Part shown: positions 25,962 to 34,468 of the stretch, in pieces | Layout of the letters: every line of letters begins with the position of its first letter | How positions within the stretch are numbered: position 1 is the first letter of the stretch | From: an uncultured Actinomycetes bacterium | Lineage (GTDB): Bacteria > Actinomycetota > Actinomycetes > Nanopelagicales > Nanopelagicaceae | DNA length: 64,000 nucleotides | Assembly (NCBI GenBank): GCA_903827945.1 | Contig: CAIKKN010000024.1 | Location: 1-64,000, forward strand | Reading direction: 5' to 3' | Translations under genes and position numbers: made by a program | Notes under the pieces: model-generated | The model's input: only the letters and a program-made list of their open reading frames with translations | What the model was told of the DNA's origin: nothing | The model's database searches: none

Positions 25962-27311
25962 ATGACTTCCTCACCTATCGAATCAATCTTCACGCCTGGT
26001 CTTGTGGCTGCCCAACAGCCACAATGGCCTGGCGGCGCCGATGGCGAACAAATCCGTAGCGCAGTAGCTCAACTCAAGAAACTTCCGCCTCTTGTTTTTG
26101 CAGGCGAATGCGACAACCTCAAGGCTCGCATTGCAGAAGCTGCTGAGGGCAGAGCTTTTTGGCTTCAAGGTGGAGATTGCACAGAAACTTTTGCAGCAGC
26201 AACTGCTGATTCGATCAGAAACAGAATCAAGACAATTTTGCAGATGGCTGCAGTTCTTCAATATTTCGCAAGTATGCCGGTTATCAAAGTTGGGCGCATG
26301 GCTGGCCAATTTGCCAAACCACGCAGCAATAACGATGAAACTCGTGACGGGGTAACACTCCCTGCATATCGCGGCGATGCAGTGAATGACTTGGCTTTTA
26401 CATTGGAGTCACGCACGCCAGATCCGCAACGCTTGGTCCAGGTTTACAACACATCTGCTGCCACTCTTAATTTAGTCCGTGCATTTACAACTGGTGGATT
26501 TGCCGATCTTCGCCAAGTTCACGAATGGAACAAGGGCTTCGCGAGTGATCCACGTTTTGGTGCGAGATATGAACAACTAGCAAATGAAATTGGCCGTGCT
26601 CTTGAATTTATGGTTTCTGCGGGAGTAGATCCGGAAGCATTTAAAACTGTTGATTTTTACTCAAGCCACGAGGCACTTATTCTTGAATACGAGAAAGCGC
26701 TCACGCGTATCGATTCGCGAACTGGACTTGCCTACGATGTATCTGGCCACTTTGTCTGGGTTGGAGAGCGCACACGCCAACTAGATGGCGCGCATATGGA
26801 TTTTGCGTCCAAGATTCAAAATCCGATTGGAATCAAACTCGGACCTAAGACAACCCCTGAAGATGCATTAGCCATGATTCAGAAATTGAATCCATCCAAT
26901 GAACCAGGACGACTCACTTTTATCACCCGTATGGGAGCAGGCCAAATTCGCGAGAAACTTCCTGCACTCGTTGATGCAGTAACAAAGTCAGGTGCGGTTG
27001 TACTCTGGGTTTGCGACCCAATGCATGGCAATACATACGAAACGTCTACCGGCTATAAGACTCGAAAATTTGATGATGTCATGGATGAAGTACGTGGCTT
27101 CTTTGAGGTCCACAAGAAGCTAGGAACACATCCAGGCGGAGTCCATATTGAACTTACGGGTGATGACGTCACTGAGTGCGTTGGCGGCGGCGAACAGATT
27201 TCTGAAGCCGATCTTGCGGGACGTTATGAGACCGCTTGCGATCCAAGACTCAACCACACCCAGTCACTGGAGCTAGCATTCCTAGTGGCAGAGATGCTGC
27301 GCGACCGCTAA
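25962..27311 (+). CDS. aroG: Class II 3-deoxy-D-arabino-heptulosonate-7-phosphate synthase
   Basis: This enzyme condenses phosphoenolpyruvate and erythrose-4-phosphate, the first step of the shikimate pathway. Class II (plant/mycobacterial) features are seen: FWLQGGDCTETFAA with the metal-binding Cys near 70, RMAGQFAKPRS near 110, WVGERTRQLDGAHM near 262, and WVCDPMHGNTYE near 348. At 449 residues it is typical. It follows pfkA in the same direction after 40 bases. Confidence 0.94.
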   Translation: MTSSPIESIFTPGLVAAQQPQWPGGADGEQIRSAVAQLKKLPPLVFAGECDNLKARIAEAAEGRAFWLQGGDCTETFAAATADSIRNRIKTILQMAAVLQYFASMPVIKVGRMAGQFAKPRSNNDETRDGVTLPAYRGDAVNDLAFTLESRTPDPQRLVQVYNTSAATLNLVRAFTTGGFADLRQVHEWNKGFASDPRFGARYEQLANEIGRALEFMVSAGVDPEAFKTVDFYSSHEALILEYEKALTRIDSRTGLAYDVSGHFVWVGERTRQLDGAHMDFASKIQNPIGIKLGPKTTPEDALAMIQKLNPSNEPGRLTFITRMGAGQIREKLPALVDAVTKSGAVVLWVCDPMHGNTYETSTGYKTRKFDDVMDEVRGFFEVHKKLGTHPGGVHIELTGDDVTECVGGGEQISEADLAGRYETACDPRLNHTQSLELAFLVAEMLRDR

Positions 27312-27331
27312 TTCAGGTCTAGGCTCTGGGA

Positions 27332-27826
27332 ATGCTTTCGCAGACCTCTCATAAGACACCTGTCGGAACTCTCTACCTGATCAGTGATGAACATATCCTT
27401 TTAGCCGCGGGCTTTAGGAGTTTTGAGGATCTCATTGAACGAATGGATCCGCAAGATTCCATGAGAGATATCAAGTCGGTAAGAAATATTCCTGTTATTA
27501 GCGATTTGGTAAAGGATTATTTTGAAGGTGATTTGAGCGCGATTAATGGAATTCAAGTACGCCAACCGGGCGGTGACTTCTTTCAATCTGTATGGAAAGT
27601 TATGCGAAAGATTCCAGCCGGAAAAACAATGTCATATGCCGATTTAGCGAAACGAGCCGGGTCGGAAAACGCTGTTCGCGCAGCCGGAAGTGCATGTGCC
27701 CGAAATTTAGTTGCACCAATTATTCCCTGCCACAGAGTTGTAAAAAGTGGGGGAGCGCTAGGAAATTACGGTTTTGGCCTTGAAACAAAAGATTGGCTTT
27801 TAAGATTTGAAGGCGCGCTCAAGTAA
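27332..27826 (+). CDS. ogt: Methylated-DNA--protein-cysteine methyltransferase
   Basis: This suicidal repair protein removes O6-alkyl groups from guanine onto its own cysteine. The active-site motif IIPCHRVV is present (Cys near 132), followed by GALGNYGFGLETKDWLLRFE. The helix-turn-helix part VWKVMRKIPAGKTMSYADLAKRAGS lies near 88-112. At 164 residues it is the Ogt form without an Ada domain. Its 3' end overlaps the convergent threonine aldolase by 27 bases. Confidence 0.93.
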   Translation: MLSQTSHKTPVGTLYLISDEHILLAAGFRSFEDLIERMDPQDSMRDIKSVRNIPVISDLVKDYFEGDLSAINGIQVRQPGGDFFQSVWKVMRKIPAGKTMSYADLAKRAGSENAVRAAGSACARNLVAPIIPCHRVVKSGGALGNYGFGLETKDWLLRFEGALK

Positions 27827-28843
27827 ATCAGGCAATACTGAATTTGTTTTTGAGATATCAGCATCTGCTAAATCTCTGTGAGTCACCAGGCGAAGAGTGG
27901 TGGGCCCTAGCGCACTTGAAAGAATTCCCGCATCTTTAAGTGAAGCAGCAATTTGCTGGGCGCTTTCTGATGATCCCACAAGATTCAACACAACTATATT
28001 TGTGTGGACATAATCAAGGTCGACTGAAGTAGGCGCTGCAAGGGAACAAGCAATCGCTATTTCTCGTGCACGTCGATGATCCTGCGCTAATGCGGGAAGA
28101 TTGTTATCGAGCGCAAAGTTTGCGCCAGCAGCGAGTAAACCAACTTGGCGCATTCCAGCACCATAACGTTTTCTCCAAACGCGTGCTTCCGATGCTCGCT
28201 CCTTCGTCGAGAGCAACATGGAGCCAATTGGCGCGCCAAGCCCTTTAGAGAAACAGACGCTTACCGTGTCGAAGTTATCACCATAATCTTTGAAGGAAAT
28301 TCCTGTCGCAATGTGAGCATTCCAAATTCGAGCGCCATCCAAATGCATTGCAATTCCTACGCTCGAGGTTAATTTACGAAGCGCTCGAATTTCATCGATT
28401 GGCTGGACAGTGCCACCACCAAAATTGTGTGTGTTTTCTACAGCTATTGCTTTTGTTGAAACTAGATAAGGGCCTGAATCAGGGCGAGCAATTGCCATAG
28501 CCTCTTGCGCGACGAGCAGTCCGTGATCACCCTCCCAGGTTCTTGTTGTGATTCCACTAAATGCTGCTCCTGCACCAAGTTCAGCACGAACGATATGTGA
28601 AAATGTCTCGGTGAGAAGTTCTTCTCCTGGCCTGACAAGAGTTCTGATACCAAGCTGATTGGAAAGTGAGCCGGTAGGTGTAAAAACGCCTGCTTCCTTT
28701 CCGAACATATCCGCAACGCGCTCTTCAAGAGCGTTCACCGTGGGATCATCGGCATAGACATCGTCACCAACTTGCGCACTTGCTATAGCTGCGCGCATCT
28801 CTTCACTTGGCCGAGTAACTGTGTCGGAGCGTAGGTCAATCAT
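27800..28843 (-). CDS. Low-specificity L-threonine aldolase
   Basis: This PLP enzyme cleaves threonine or allo-threonine to glycine and acetaldehyde. The N-terminus MIDLRSDTVTRPSEEMRAAI and DDVYADDPTVNALE are family marks. The PLP lysine is in SVCFSKGLGAPIGS near 198, and the PLP-binding Asp is in AMHLDGARIWNAH near 168. At 347 residues it is full length. Its ATG overlaps the stop of the upstream EamA gene (ATGA), and that transporter may move a related amino acid. Confidence 0.9.
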   Translation of the reverse strand: MIDLRSDTVTRPSEEMRAAIASAQVGDDVYADDPTVNALEERVADMFGKEAGVFTPTGSLSNQLGIRTLVRPGEELLTETFSHIVRAELGAGAAFSGITTRTWEGDHGLLVAQEAMAIARPDSGPYLVSTKAIAVENTHNFGGGTVQPIDEIRALRKLTSSVGIAMHLDGARIWNAHIATGISFKDYGDNFDTVSVCFSKGLGAPIGSMLLSTKERASEARVWRKRYGAGMRQVGLLAAGANFALDNNLPALAQDHRRAREIAIACSLAAPTSVDLDYVHTNIVVLNLVGSSESAQQIAASLKDAGILSSALGPTTLRLVTHRDLADADISKTNSVLPDLLERAFKS

Positions 28844-29703
28844 GCAGGAATTCTCTCACGGCCTTCATCGGAAATGATTATGTACATTGCCGAAATAACA
28901 AGACTCCCACCAATCACTACTCTCAAGGTGAGGGATTCATGGCCAAACCAGACTCCAAATAGCGCTGCAAAGATGTACTCCATCGTCAAAATGATTCCAA
29001 CGCTTGTTGCCGACATAAAGGATTGCACCCAAGTTTGCACGATGAAGGCAAAAGCACTTGCGAAAACGGCGGTATAAACGATTGCCTTCCAAACTCCCGC
29101 ATCTGGCGGCATGTGGAAGCCACTCTTGAGTGAGGCAATGAAGCAAATAACTCCGACTGTTCCGAGTTGGAGAACGGTGAGAGCGTACGTATCGGCCCCA
29201 GCGCTCCACTCGCTCAGCCCAACAATGTGAGCTGCGTAGAAAGCGGCGCTGATAACAACCAAGAACTCTCCAAGTCCGATGGAGAAACCATTGAGCGAAA
29301 GAAAAGCAAGTCCGATAGCTGCAAGTAATACTGAAAACCATTGAACTTTAGAAATATGTTTTCTAAGAATTCCCGCAGCGATCAAGGGAGTGAATACCGC
29401 ATAGAGCCCGGTAATGAAGCCTGTCTTTGCCACTGTTGTGAGAGTTAATCCGAAGGTCTGGAATATGTAACCACAACCCAGAAGGGTTCCAAGAATAATC
29501 CCGCGAAATAGAAATCTCTTATCAAAATGTTTAACCGTTTGTGGGCGCAGAATTATCATCACAAGAGCGGCAAGAATGAAACGACAAGCCAAGAAAGAGT
29601 TCACATCCTGGCGATGAAGTGTGTCCTTCATGATGACAAAGGCGCTTCCCCAAATCACGGAAACCGAAAGCAGAATGCCAGTCAGCGCATATTTATTTCG
29701 CAT
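28840..29703 (-). CDS. EamA/DMT-family transporter
   Basis: This 287-residue protein has about ten transmembrane helices in two EamA halves, starting with LTGILLSVSVIWGSAFVIMK. It lies between nfo and the threonine aldolase gene, adjacent to one and overlapping the other. Export of threonine-like amino acids is a context-based guess. It is distinct in sequence from the EamA protein at 20052. Confidence 0.85.
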   Translation of the reverse strand: MRNKYALTGILLSVSVIWGSAFVIMKDTLHRQDVNSFLACRFILAALVMIILRPQTVKHFDKRFLFRGIILGTLLGCGYIFQTFGLTLTTVAKTGFITGLYAVFTPLIAAGILRKHISKVQWFSVLLAAIGLAFLSLNGFSIGLGEFLVVISAAFYAAHIVGLSEWSAGADTYALTVLQLGTVGVICFIASLKSGFHMPPDAGVWKAIVYTAVFASAFAFIVQTWVQSFMSATSVGIILTMEYIFAALFGVWFGHESLTLRVVIGGSLVISAMYIIISDEGRERIPA

Positions 29704-30594
29704 TTATTTCTTAGCCTTATTCACTTTTGCGCGCATCTTTTTAAGCATTTCTACTTCTGGGCCATGTTCTGGTTCCTGCCCCGGGGTTTCTAGAATTAGT
29801 GGTGCGTTTTGCACAGCAGGGTGCGCCAAGAGTTCTTCAAAAGGCTTTGAGCCAATTTCACCCTTGCCAATATTTTGGTGTCTATCTTTAAGGGCGCCGC
29901 AGACATCCATCGAGTCGTTTGCGTGTATCAATTGAATGCGTTCGATTCCAACGATGGAAACTAGTAGATCTAGGGTTTCCTTCATCCCGCCGACCTTTTT
30001 AATGTCGTGGCCAGCCGCGAAAACGTGGCACGTATCCAAGCAAACACCAACTTTGGGATGCCACTCGAGAGCTTCAAAATACTTAGTGAGATCATCCAAT
30101 TTCTTTACAAGCGATTGCCCTTGACCGGCAGTGGGTTCTAGAAGTAGCCAAGGATCTTCATCGGTTAATTTCTTTAGGATTGGCATCATGCCTTTGTTGA
30201 TCTGCTTCCACGCTTTATCGACATGGCTTTCATCTACAGCTGATCCGGTGTGCACAACAACGCCATGTGCCCCAATTTCTCGACCGCGCTTTAAAGAGTA
30301 CGCAGTTGAGGCGAGTGAATTTTCATATGTTGCAGGAGTCGGGGAACCTAGATTAATTAAAAAGGGAGCGTGGACGTAGGCTTCAATGTCATGCTCTTGC
30401 GTCTTAGCGCGAAATGCAGCGTCAGCTTCGGGGTTTGCATCTGGCATTGCCCAGCCGCGGGGATTGCTTGCGAAAACCTGAATCGCTTCAGATCCAGTCG
30501 CCAGTGCATATTCAATAGACCGTTTTGCCATGCCGCCCGAAGTTGGAGTATGCGCACCGATTCGTGGAAAAAGCTGATTCCCCTTATTTGTCAT
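29704..30594 (-). CDS. nfo: Endonuclease IV (AP endonuclease)
   Basis: This TIM-barrel enzyme cuts DNA at abasic sites, using three metal ions. Recognisable parts are RIGAHTPTSGGM near 11, VHTGSAVD near 112 (the AP-endonuclease-2 family), LLEPTAGQGQSL near 150, VGVCLDTCHVFAAGHD near 180 and a C-terminal ILETPGQ. At 296 residues it is full length. It starts the minus-strand group nfo, EamA, threonine aldolase. Confidence 0.92.
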   Translation of the reverse strand: MTNKGNQLFPRIGAHTPTSGGMAKRSIEYALATGSEAIQVFASNPRGWAMPDANPEADAAFRAKTQEHDIEAYVHAPFLINLGSPTPATYENSLASTAYSLKRGREIGAHGVVVHTGSAVDESHVDKAWKQINKGMMPILKKLTDEDPWLLLEPTAGQGQSLVKKLDDLTKYFEALEWHPKVGVCLDTCHVFAAGHDIKKVGGMKETLDLLVSIVGIERIQLIHANDSMDVCGALKDRHQNIGKGEIGSKPFEELLAHPAVQNAPLILETPGQEPEHGPEVEMLKKMRAKVNKAKK

Positions 30595-30614
30595 TCGGGG
30601 AGCCTATCAACTCT

Positions 30615-32534
30615 TTAACTCAGGGTTATGACCACCACGGTGCCACGTTTAACCTGGGTTCCCACTTTGGGAGAGATGCCAGTTACTTTCTTGACTTTCT
30701 TGCTCCCCAATTTCTTGACGCTTACCTTGAGTTGCAAGCTTTCCAGAGATGTCTTGGCGCTTGCTTCGGTAAGTGAAAATAGGTTAGGAATGAAGACGAA
30801 CTCAGTTCCTTGCGAGATGACCAACATAACTGTTGATCCTTTATTTGCAGTCGGCAGAGTATCTGGCGTCTGGGCTATGACTGCGCCTGCAGGAATTGAT
30901 TCGCTGTAAGCATAAGAACTCTTCACTGAAAAACCTGCATCAGTTAATTCATTTGTAGCTTGGTCTGAACTCTTACCTACATATGAAACAAGTGCAATCT
31001 GTTCTACGCCTTTGCTGGTGATTAGATCAACAATCGAATTACGCCGCACCTTCGTGCCAGCCGATGGATTTCCATCGACAATCATCCCGAGTGCAACTTT
31101 GGAATCAAAAGCTTCACTGATATTTCCAACTTTTAGCCCTGCATTAATTATTGCTGCCGTTGCGGCATCCTGGGTCAGGCCAGAGATCGACGGAATTGAA
31201 ATTCTTTCTTTGCCTTTGGAGAGAATAAGGTGGACGGTTCCAGCCTTTGGTAAGTGCCCGCCGCCACCGGGGATTGATGTCATAACAAGACCGGAATCGA
31301 CATCTTCGCTGAAGTCTTGCGAGGCTATATCCGCATTCAAACCAAGAGCGCTAATTTGAGATTTTGCATCTTTAACAGTGAGGCCGACAAGTGAAGGAAT
31401 CGCGATTTGTGATCCAGGGCCTAAGAATTGATACCAGCCACCTGTTCCAAGAGCCAATACGAGAATAACTGCGATAATTCGGTTTCTTTTCACGCGCTTA
31501 GAGACCCGCCTTCTAATTTCAGCCGTTTGAGATATTTCCGGAGTTTTTATTGGTTGAGTCAAGCTCTTTACTCGCTCAATCACTTGTGTGCCAATTCGAA
31601 TTTCACCACGCGGAACTTTGCTTTTTTTCACTGCTCGCGTTGGAGGAACTGGAAGGTCTAATTCAAGACTTAGTTGTTTCTTCTGAGGATCTATTTCTTC
31701 CTGAATTGTTCTGAGTGCATTAAGAAGTTCACGCGCATCTCGATACCTATGATCTGGATTGGAAGACGTGGCTTTTGTAATAACGGCATCGATATTTTCG
31801 GGGATTTCAGGTTTTAAAGAGCGGGCACTGGGGACTCGATCATTCACGTGCATGTAAGCGATCTGAATAGGACTTTCACCCTCAAAAGGCTTTCGGCCGG
31901 TGAGCAATTCAAAGAGAACAATTCCAAGAGCATAAACATCGCTTCGAGCGTCGCAGATTCCTCGTTGCACTTGTTCTGGGGATAAATATGAAACGCTTCC
32001 AAGTACGACACTGGATTCTGCCGTTTGGGTGGCCCCCAATTGCGCGCCGCGAGCCAAGCCAAAATCAGCAATCTTTACTCTGCCGTCTTTAGAAATCAGG
32101 ATATTTTCTGGCTTGATATCTCTATGAATTATTCCAAGAGAATGTGCCTCTGCCAGCGCACTCACAACTGGGATTATGTAGCGGAGAACTTCCTCGACGG
32201 AGAGCGAGCCTCTTTCAAATAAATAATCCCGAAGCGTATTTCCGTCGATATATTCCATGACGATAAAAACTGCAGGGGACCCTCCTTCATTCCAACCTTG
32301 ATCTTGAATTGCGACAACGTTTGGATGGCTTAGGGCAGCTGTGGCCTTCGCTTCTTTAATAAAACGACTAACAAATTCTTCATCGTTTGCTAAATGCGGA
32401 TGCATAATCTTCACGGCGACTAAGCGATCAAGGCGCTGATCCATCGCCACGTAGATGGAGGCCATGCCTCCAGCTGCTATGAGTTTCTCAAGCTGATAGC
32501 GACCGTCGATTAATTCTCCAGTTAGGTCAGACAC
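30615..32534 (-). CDS. pknB: PASTA-domain Ser/Thr protein kinase (PknB-like)
   Basis: This membrane receptor kinase links cell-wall state to growth and division. The cytoplasmic kinase domain (about 10-275) has GGMASIYVAMD, VAVKIMH, IIHRDIKPENILI and IADFGLARG. A juxtamembrane basic region is followed by one transmembrane helix (RIIAVILVLALGTGGWYQF near 352). Four extracellular PASTA repeats follow, beginning with IPSLVGLTVKDAKSQISALG, and these usually bind muropeptides. At 639 residues it is full length. The usual pknA, rodA, pbpA and phosphatase neighbours are absent; nfo follows. Confidence 0.93.
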   Translation of the reverse strand: MSDLTGELIDGRYQLEKLIAAGGMASIYVAMDQRLDRLVAVKIMHPHLANDEEFVSRFIKEAKATAALSHPNVVAIQDQGWNEGGSPAVFIVMEYIDGNTLRDYLFERGSLSVEEVLRYIIPVVSALAEAHSLGIIHRDIKPENILISKDGRVKIADFGLARGAQLGATQTAESSVVLGSVSYLSPEQVQRGICDARSDVYALGIVLFELLTGRKPFEGESPIQIAYMHVNDRVPSARSLKPEIPENIDAVITKATSSNPDHRYRDARELLNALRTIQEEIDPQKKQLSLELDLPVPPTRAVKKSKVPRGEIRIGTQVIERVKSLTQPIKTPEISQTAEIRRRVSKRVKRNRIIAVILVLALGTGGWYQFLGPGSQIAIPSLVGLTVKDAKSQISALGLNADIASQDFSEDVDSGLVMTSIPGGGGHLPKAGTVHLILSKGKERISIPSISGLTQDAATAAIINAGLKVGNISEAFDSKVALGMIVDGNPSAGTKVRRNSIVDLITSKGVEQIALVSYVGKSSDQATNELTDAGFSVKSSYAYSESIPAGAVIAQTPDTLPTANKGSTVMLVISQGTEFVFIPNLFSLTEASAKTSLESLQLKVSVKKLGSKKVKKVTGISPKVGTQVKRGTVVVITLS

Positions 32535-32563
32535 CTTTCAATTTTAGAGTTCAATGCTGAAAG

Positions 32564-33112
32564 TCACGCGCTTGGCGCGCCATCAAGGCAGTAATCCGCA
32601 GCACCCATACTGCCTTCCAAGAGAAAATGCTTGGCTTGTTCTGTCTGCCATCTCTTCATGAAAGGTTGAACTTGCTCGCCATCACGCGCAATTACTCGCT
32701 CAAGTCCACGTTCTTCTTCAACGTCAATCCATATGCTCAATGAAATCTCGCCTCGTATGGCTCTTTGTCCGCTTCCGACGCCTTCGAGGATGAGAACCTC
32801 CGGCGTTGAAATAATTCGTGAGCTGCCATATGAATTGGAATTCCAATCAAAGACAGGGTGTTCAATCGTCGGCAAACTTGTCTGTCGAATGATTTTCCCA
32901 AGGTTTTCGGTCAGCGTTTCGGTGAGCGCATCACCCCATCCGTTATAGAGGTCATCCATATGAATAATCTCAACAGAGGTGGAGGAGCGCTCCACCTCTT
33001 CTCGAAGGGTCTGTGCCAAAGTGGTTTTGCCCGAGCCAGCAGGACCATCGATGGTCAAAATCTTTGGAGATGCTTGTACGCCGGCAATCGCTTTAAGAAG
33101 AGTGGAGATCAA
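32564..33112 (-). CDS. P-loop small-molecule kinase (uridine-kinase-like)
   Basis: This 182-residue cytoplasmic protein has a Walker A motif TIDGPAGSGKTTLAQTL, a second-strand IIHMDDLYNGWG, and VLILEGVGSGQRA near the Walker B position. These are marks of the uridine kinase-like P-loop family, which phosphorylates nucleosides, pantothenate or other small alcohols. TTG 33112 with AAGGAAG upstream is the best start; it overlaps the end of the PnuT-like gene by 20 bases. Co-transcription behind a TPP riboswitch suggests it may act on the imported thiamine or an analogue, but no residue proves this. Confidence 0.75.
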   Translation of the reverse strand: MISTLLKAIAGVQASPKILTIDGPAGSGKTTLAQTLREEVERSSTSVEIIHMDDLYNGWGDALTETLTENLGKIIRQTSLPTIEHPVFDWNSNSYGSSRIISTPEVLILEGVGSGQRAIRGEISLSIWIDVEEERGLERVIARDGEQVQPFMKRWQTEQAKHFLLEGSMGAADYCLDGAPSA

Positions 33113-33707
33113 GTTTCTTTGCTTCCTTAAGCCAGCGCACCCAGCCGCCAACTGCCAACCCTACAAAGATTAGATAGAGGATTCCTGTTAAGTAGAGCTT
33201 TCCATGGAAAAATTGATATGTGTAAACACCATCAACGACAAACCACAAGGGCCAAGCTTCATACTTCTCTCTCACCATCAATACTTGAGCTACGCAACTT
33301 CCTGCAAAACCAAATGCATCAGTGAGTGATGCAGCTGCGCCGATATGGACAAGCGCTGGATAAAGAGCGAACCACAAGGCAAGAAATCCAAGGCCCCACT
33401 GCAACTTAGCTTTTTTGGATAATCGCGCAGGTTTCGCCCCACTCTTTCCCCATCCAAACCAACCCCAGAAACCTCCTGCAATGAATACAAATTGAAGTGC
33501 GCCACTCGCGTAATATTTTTGTTCGAAGAATAGAATCGCGTACAACAAGCTTGAGATATTCCACCACGGCCACGTTGAACGTGGTCCAAAAATTCCAAGC
33601 ACTACGCCGACCACAGAGGTTGCAAAAGCGACTAACTCCAAGATCGAAAGATCGTATTTCCAAGCGGTAAATACCGTTGTCATGAGAAGAGAATTAAGTG
33701 TGTGCAT
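33093..33707 (-). CDS. pnuT: PnuC-family transporter, predicted thiamine transporter PnuT
   Basis: This membrane protein of about 204 residues has seven or eight transmembrane helices of the PnuC family, with motifs WWNISSLLYAILFFEQKYYASGALQ and the C-terminal FFHGKLYLTGILYLIFV. Family members carry nicotinamide riboside, riboflavin or thiamine. A TPP riboswitch directly upstream assigns this one to thiamine (PnuT), an assignment based on regulation. ATG 33707 (MHTLNSLL) lies 6 bases after the riboswitch-embedded AAAGGGG ribosome-binding site; the longer frame would start inside the riboswitch. Confidence 0.83.
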   Translation of the reverse strand: MHTLNSLLMTTVFTAWKYDLSILELVAFATSVVGVVLGIFGPRSTWPWWNISSLLYAILFFEQKYYASGALQFVFIAGGFWGWFGWGKSGAKPARLSKKAKLQWGLGFLALWFALYPALVHIGAAASLTDAFGFAGSCVAQVLMVREKYEAWPLWFVVDGVYTYQFFHGKLYLTGILYLIFVGLAVGGWVRWLKEAKKLDLHSS

Positions 33708-33710
33708 GTG

Positions 33711-33797
33711 TAACCCCTTTCCAATTCGCATTACCGAACTGGTCCTACGGTCGACCTGAACGTCAGGTCCTCTCAGCCAACAAAACGGCTCCCGTTA
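33711..33797 (-). promoter_or_regulatory. TPP riboswitch (THI element)
   Basis: Read on the minus strand, the element has a TAAC/GTTA outer stem, ACGGGAGCC, the conserved GGCTGAGAGG, a GACCTGA/TCAGGTC hairpin, and the second arm CCAGTTCG-GTAATG-CGAATTGG. It ends with AAAGGGG, which is also the ribosome-binding site of pnuT. Binding of thiamine pyrophosphate would close the outer stem and hide this site, so control is probably at translation. The crtYc gene lies divergently on the other side. Confidence 0.85.
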
Positions 33798-33845
33798 TTG
33801 CCAACCTTACCATCGTGTCAGCACATCAGATGAGAGTATTGGCTT

Positions 33846-34178
33846 GTGCACAAACTTGGATATTCAGCGATGTTGCTATTCACCGTAGTTGGATCATTCT
33901 GGCTTGAAATTTTCCTCCATGTGAGAGTATTGAAGCGCGTAAAAAGAGTTCTGCTTACAATTCTTCCAGTTGCCCTTCTCTTTATTGCGTGGGATTTATA
34001 TGCCGTGCACGCCGGTCATTGGTTTTTTGACCCAAATCAAATTCTTGGAATCTACATCCCAGGTCACATCCCGATAGAGGAGCTTTTGTTTTTTCTCATT
34101 GTGCCCCTTGCCGCAATCATGACCATTGAGGCAGTTCGTCGAGTTAAACCTCACTGGCATGTAGGTGATGAAAAATGA
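33846..34178 (+). CDS. crtYc: Lycopene cyclase subunit CrtYc-like
   Basis: This 110-residue membrane protein carries one lycopene cyclase domain with three transmembrane helices. It has the characteristic HWFFDPNQILGIYIPGHIP and the IEELLFFLIVPL motif, whose Glu pair is conserved in the family. Such half-sized proteins act as heterodimers (CrtYc/CrtYd) and convert the end groups of lycopene to beta or epsilon rings. It starts with GTG 33846; the internal ATG at 33870 would be shorter. Its stop overlaps the ATG of crtYd (ATGA). Confidence 0.85.
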   Translation: MHKLGYSAMLLFTVVGSFWLEIFLHVRVLKRVKRVLLTILPVALLFIAWDLYAVHAGHWFFDPNQILGIYIPGHIPIEELLFFLIVPLAAIMTIEAVRRVKPHWHVGDEK

Positions 34179-34468
34179 CGTATACGCAAATAGCTTTCTT
34201 GGCACTCGCTCTGTCAGTAATCTCCGATGGTTTTCTTACTAAAAGCAGGATGCTCACTCGAAGAAGTTTTTGGACTTCTTACGCCATTATTTTGCCCTTT
34301 CAATTACTGACGAATTGGTGGCTTACTTCTCGCGACATCGTCACGTATAACCCGGATGTCATTATCGGATGGAGAATTGCAAGTGCGCCCGTGGAAGACT
34401 TGGTCTTTGGTTTTGCGCTAATTTTAGGAATTCTGCAATTGTGGAGTTATTGGGGCAAAAAACTTTAA
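34175..34468 (+). CDS. crtYd: Lycopene cyclase subunit CrtYd-like
   Basis: This 97-residue partner of CrtYc has the same domain type, with the PVEDLVFGFALILGILQLW motif near 73-92 and about three transmembrane helices. The pair probably cyclises one or both ends of lycopene. Its last 4 bases overlap the 3' end of the convergent phytoene synthase gene. The ring type (beta versus epsilon) and whether one or two ends are cyclised cannot be told from sequence. Confidence 0.83.
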   Translation: MTYTQIAFLALALSVISDGFLTKSRMLTRRSFWTSYAIILPFQLLTNWWLTSRDIVTYNPDVIIGWRIASAPVEDLVFGFALILGILQLWSYWGKKL

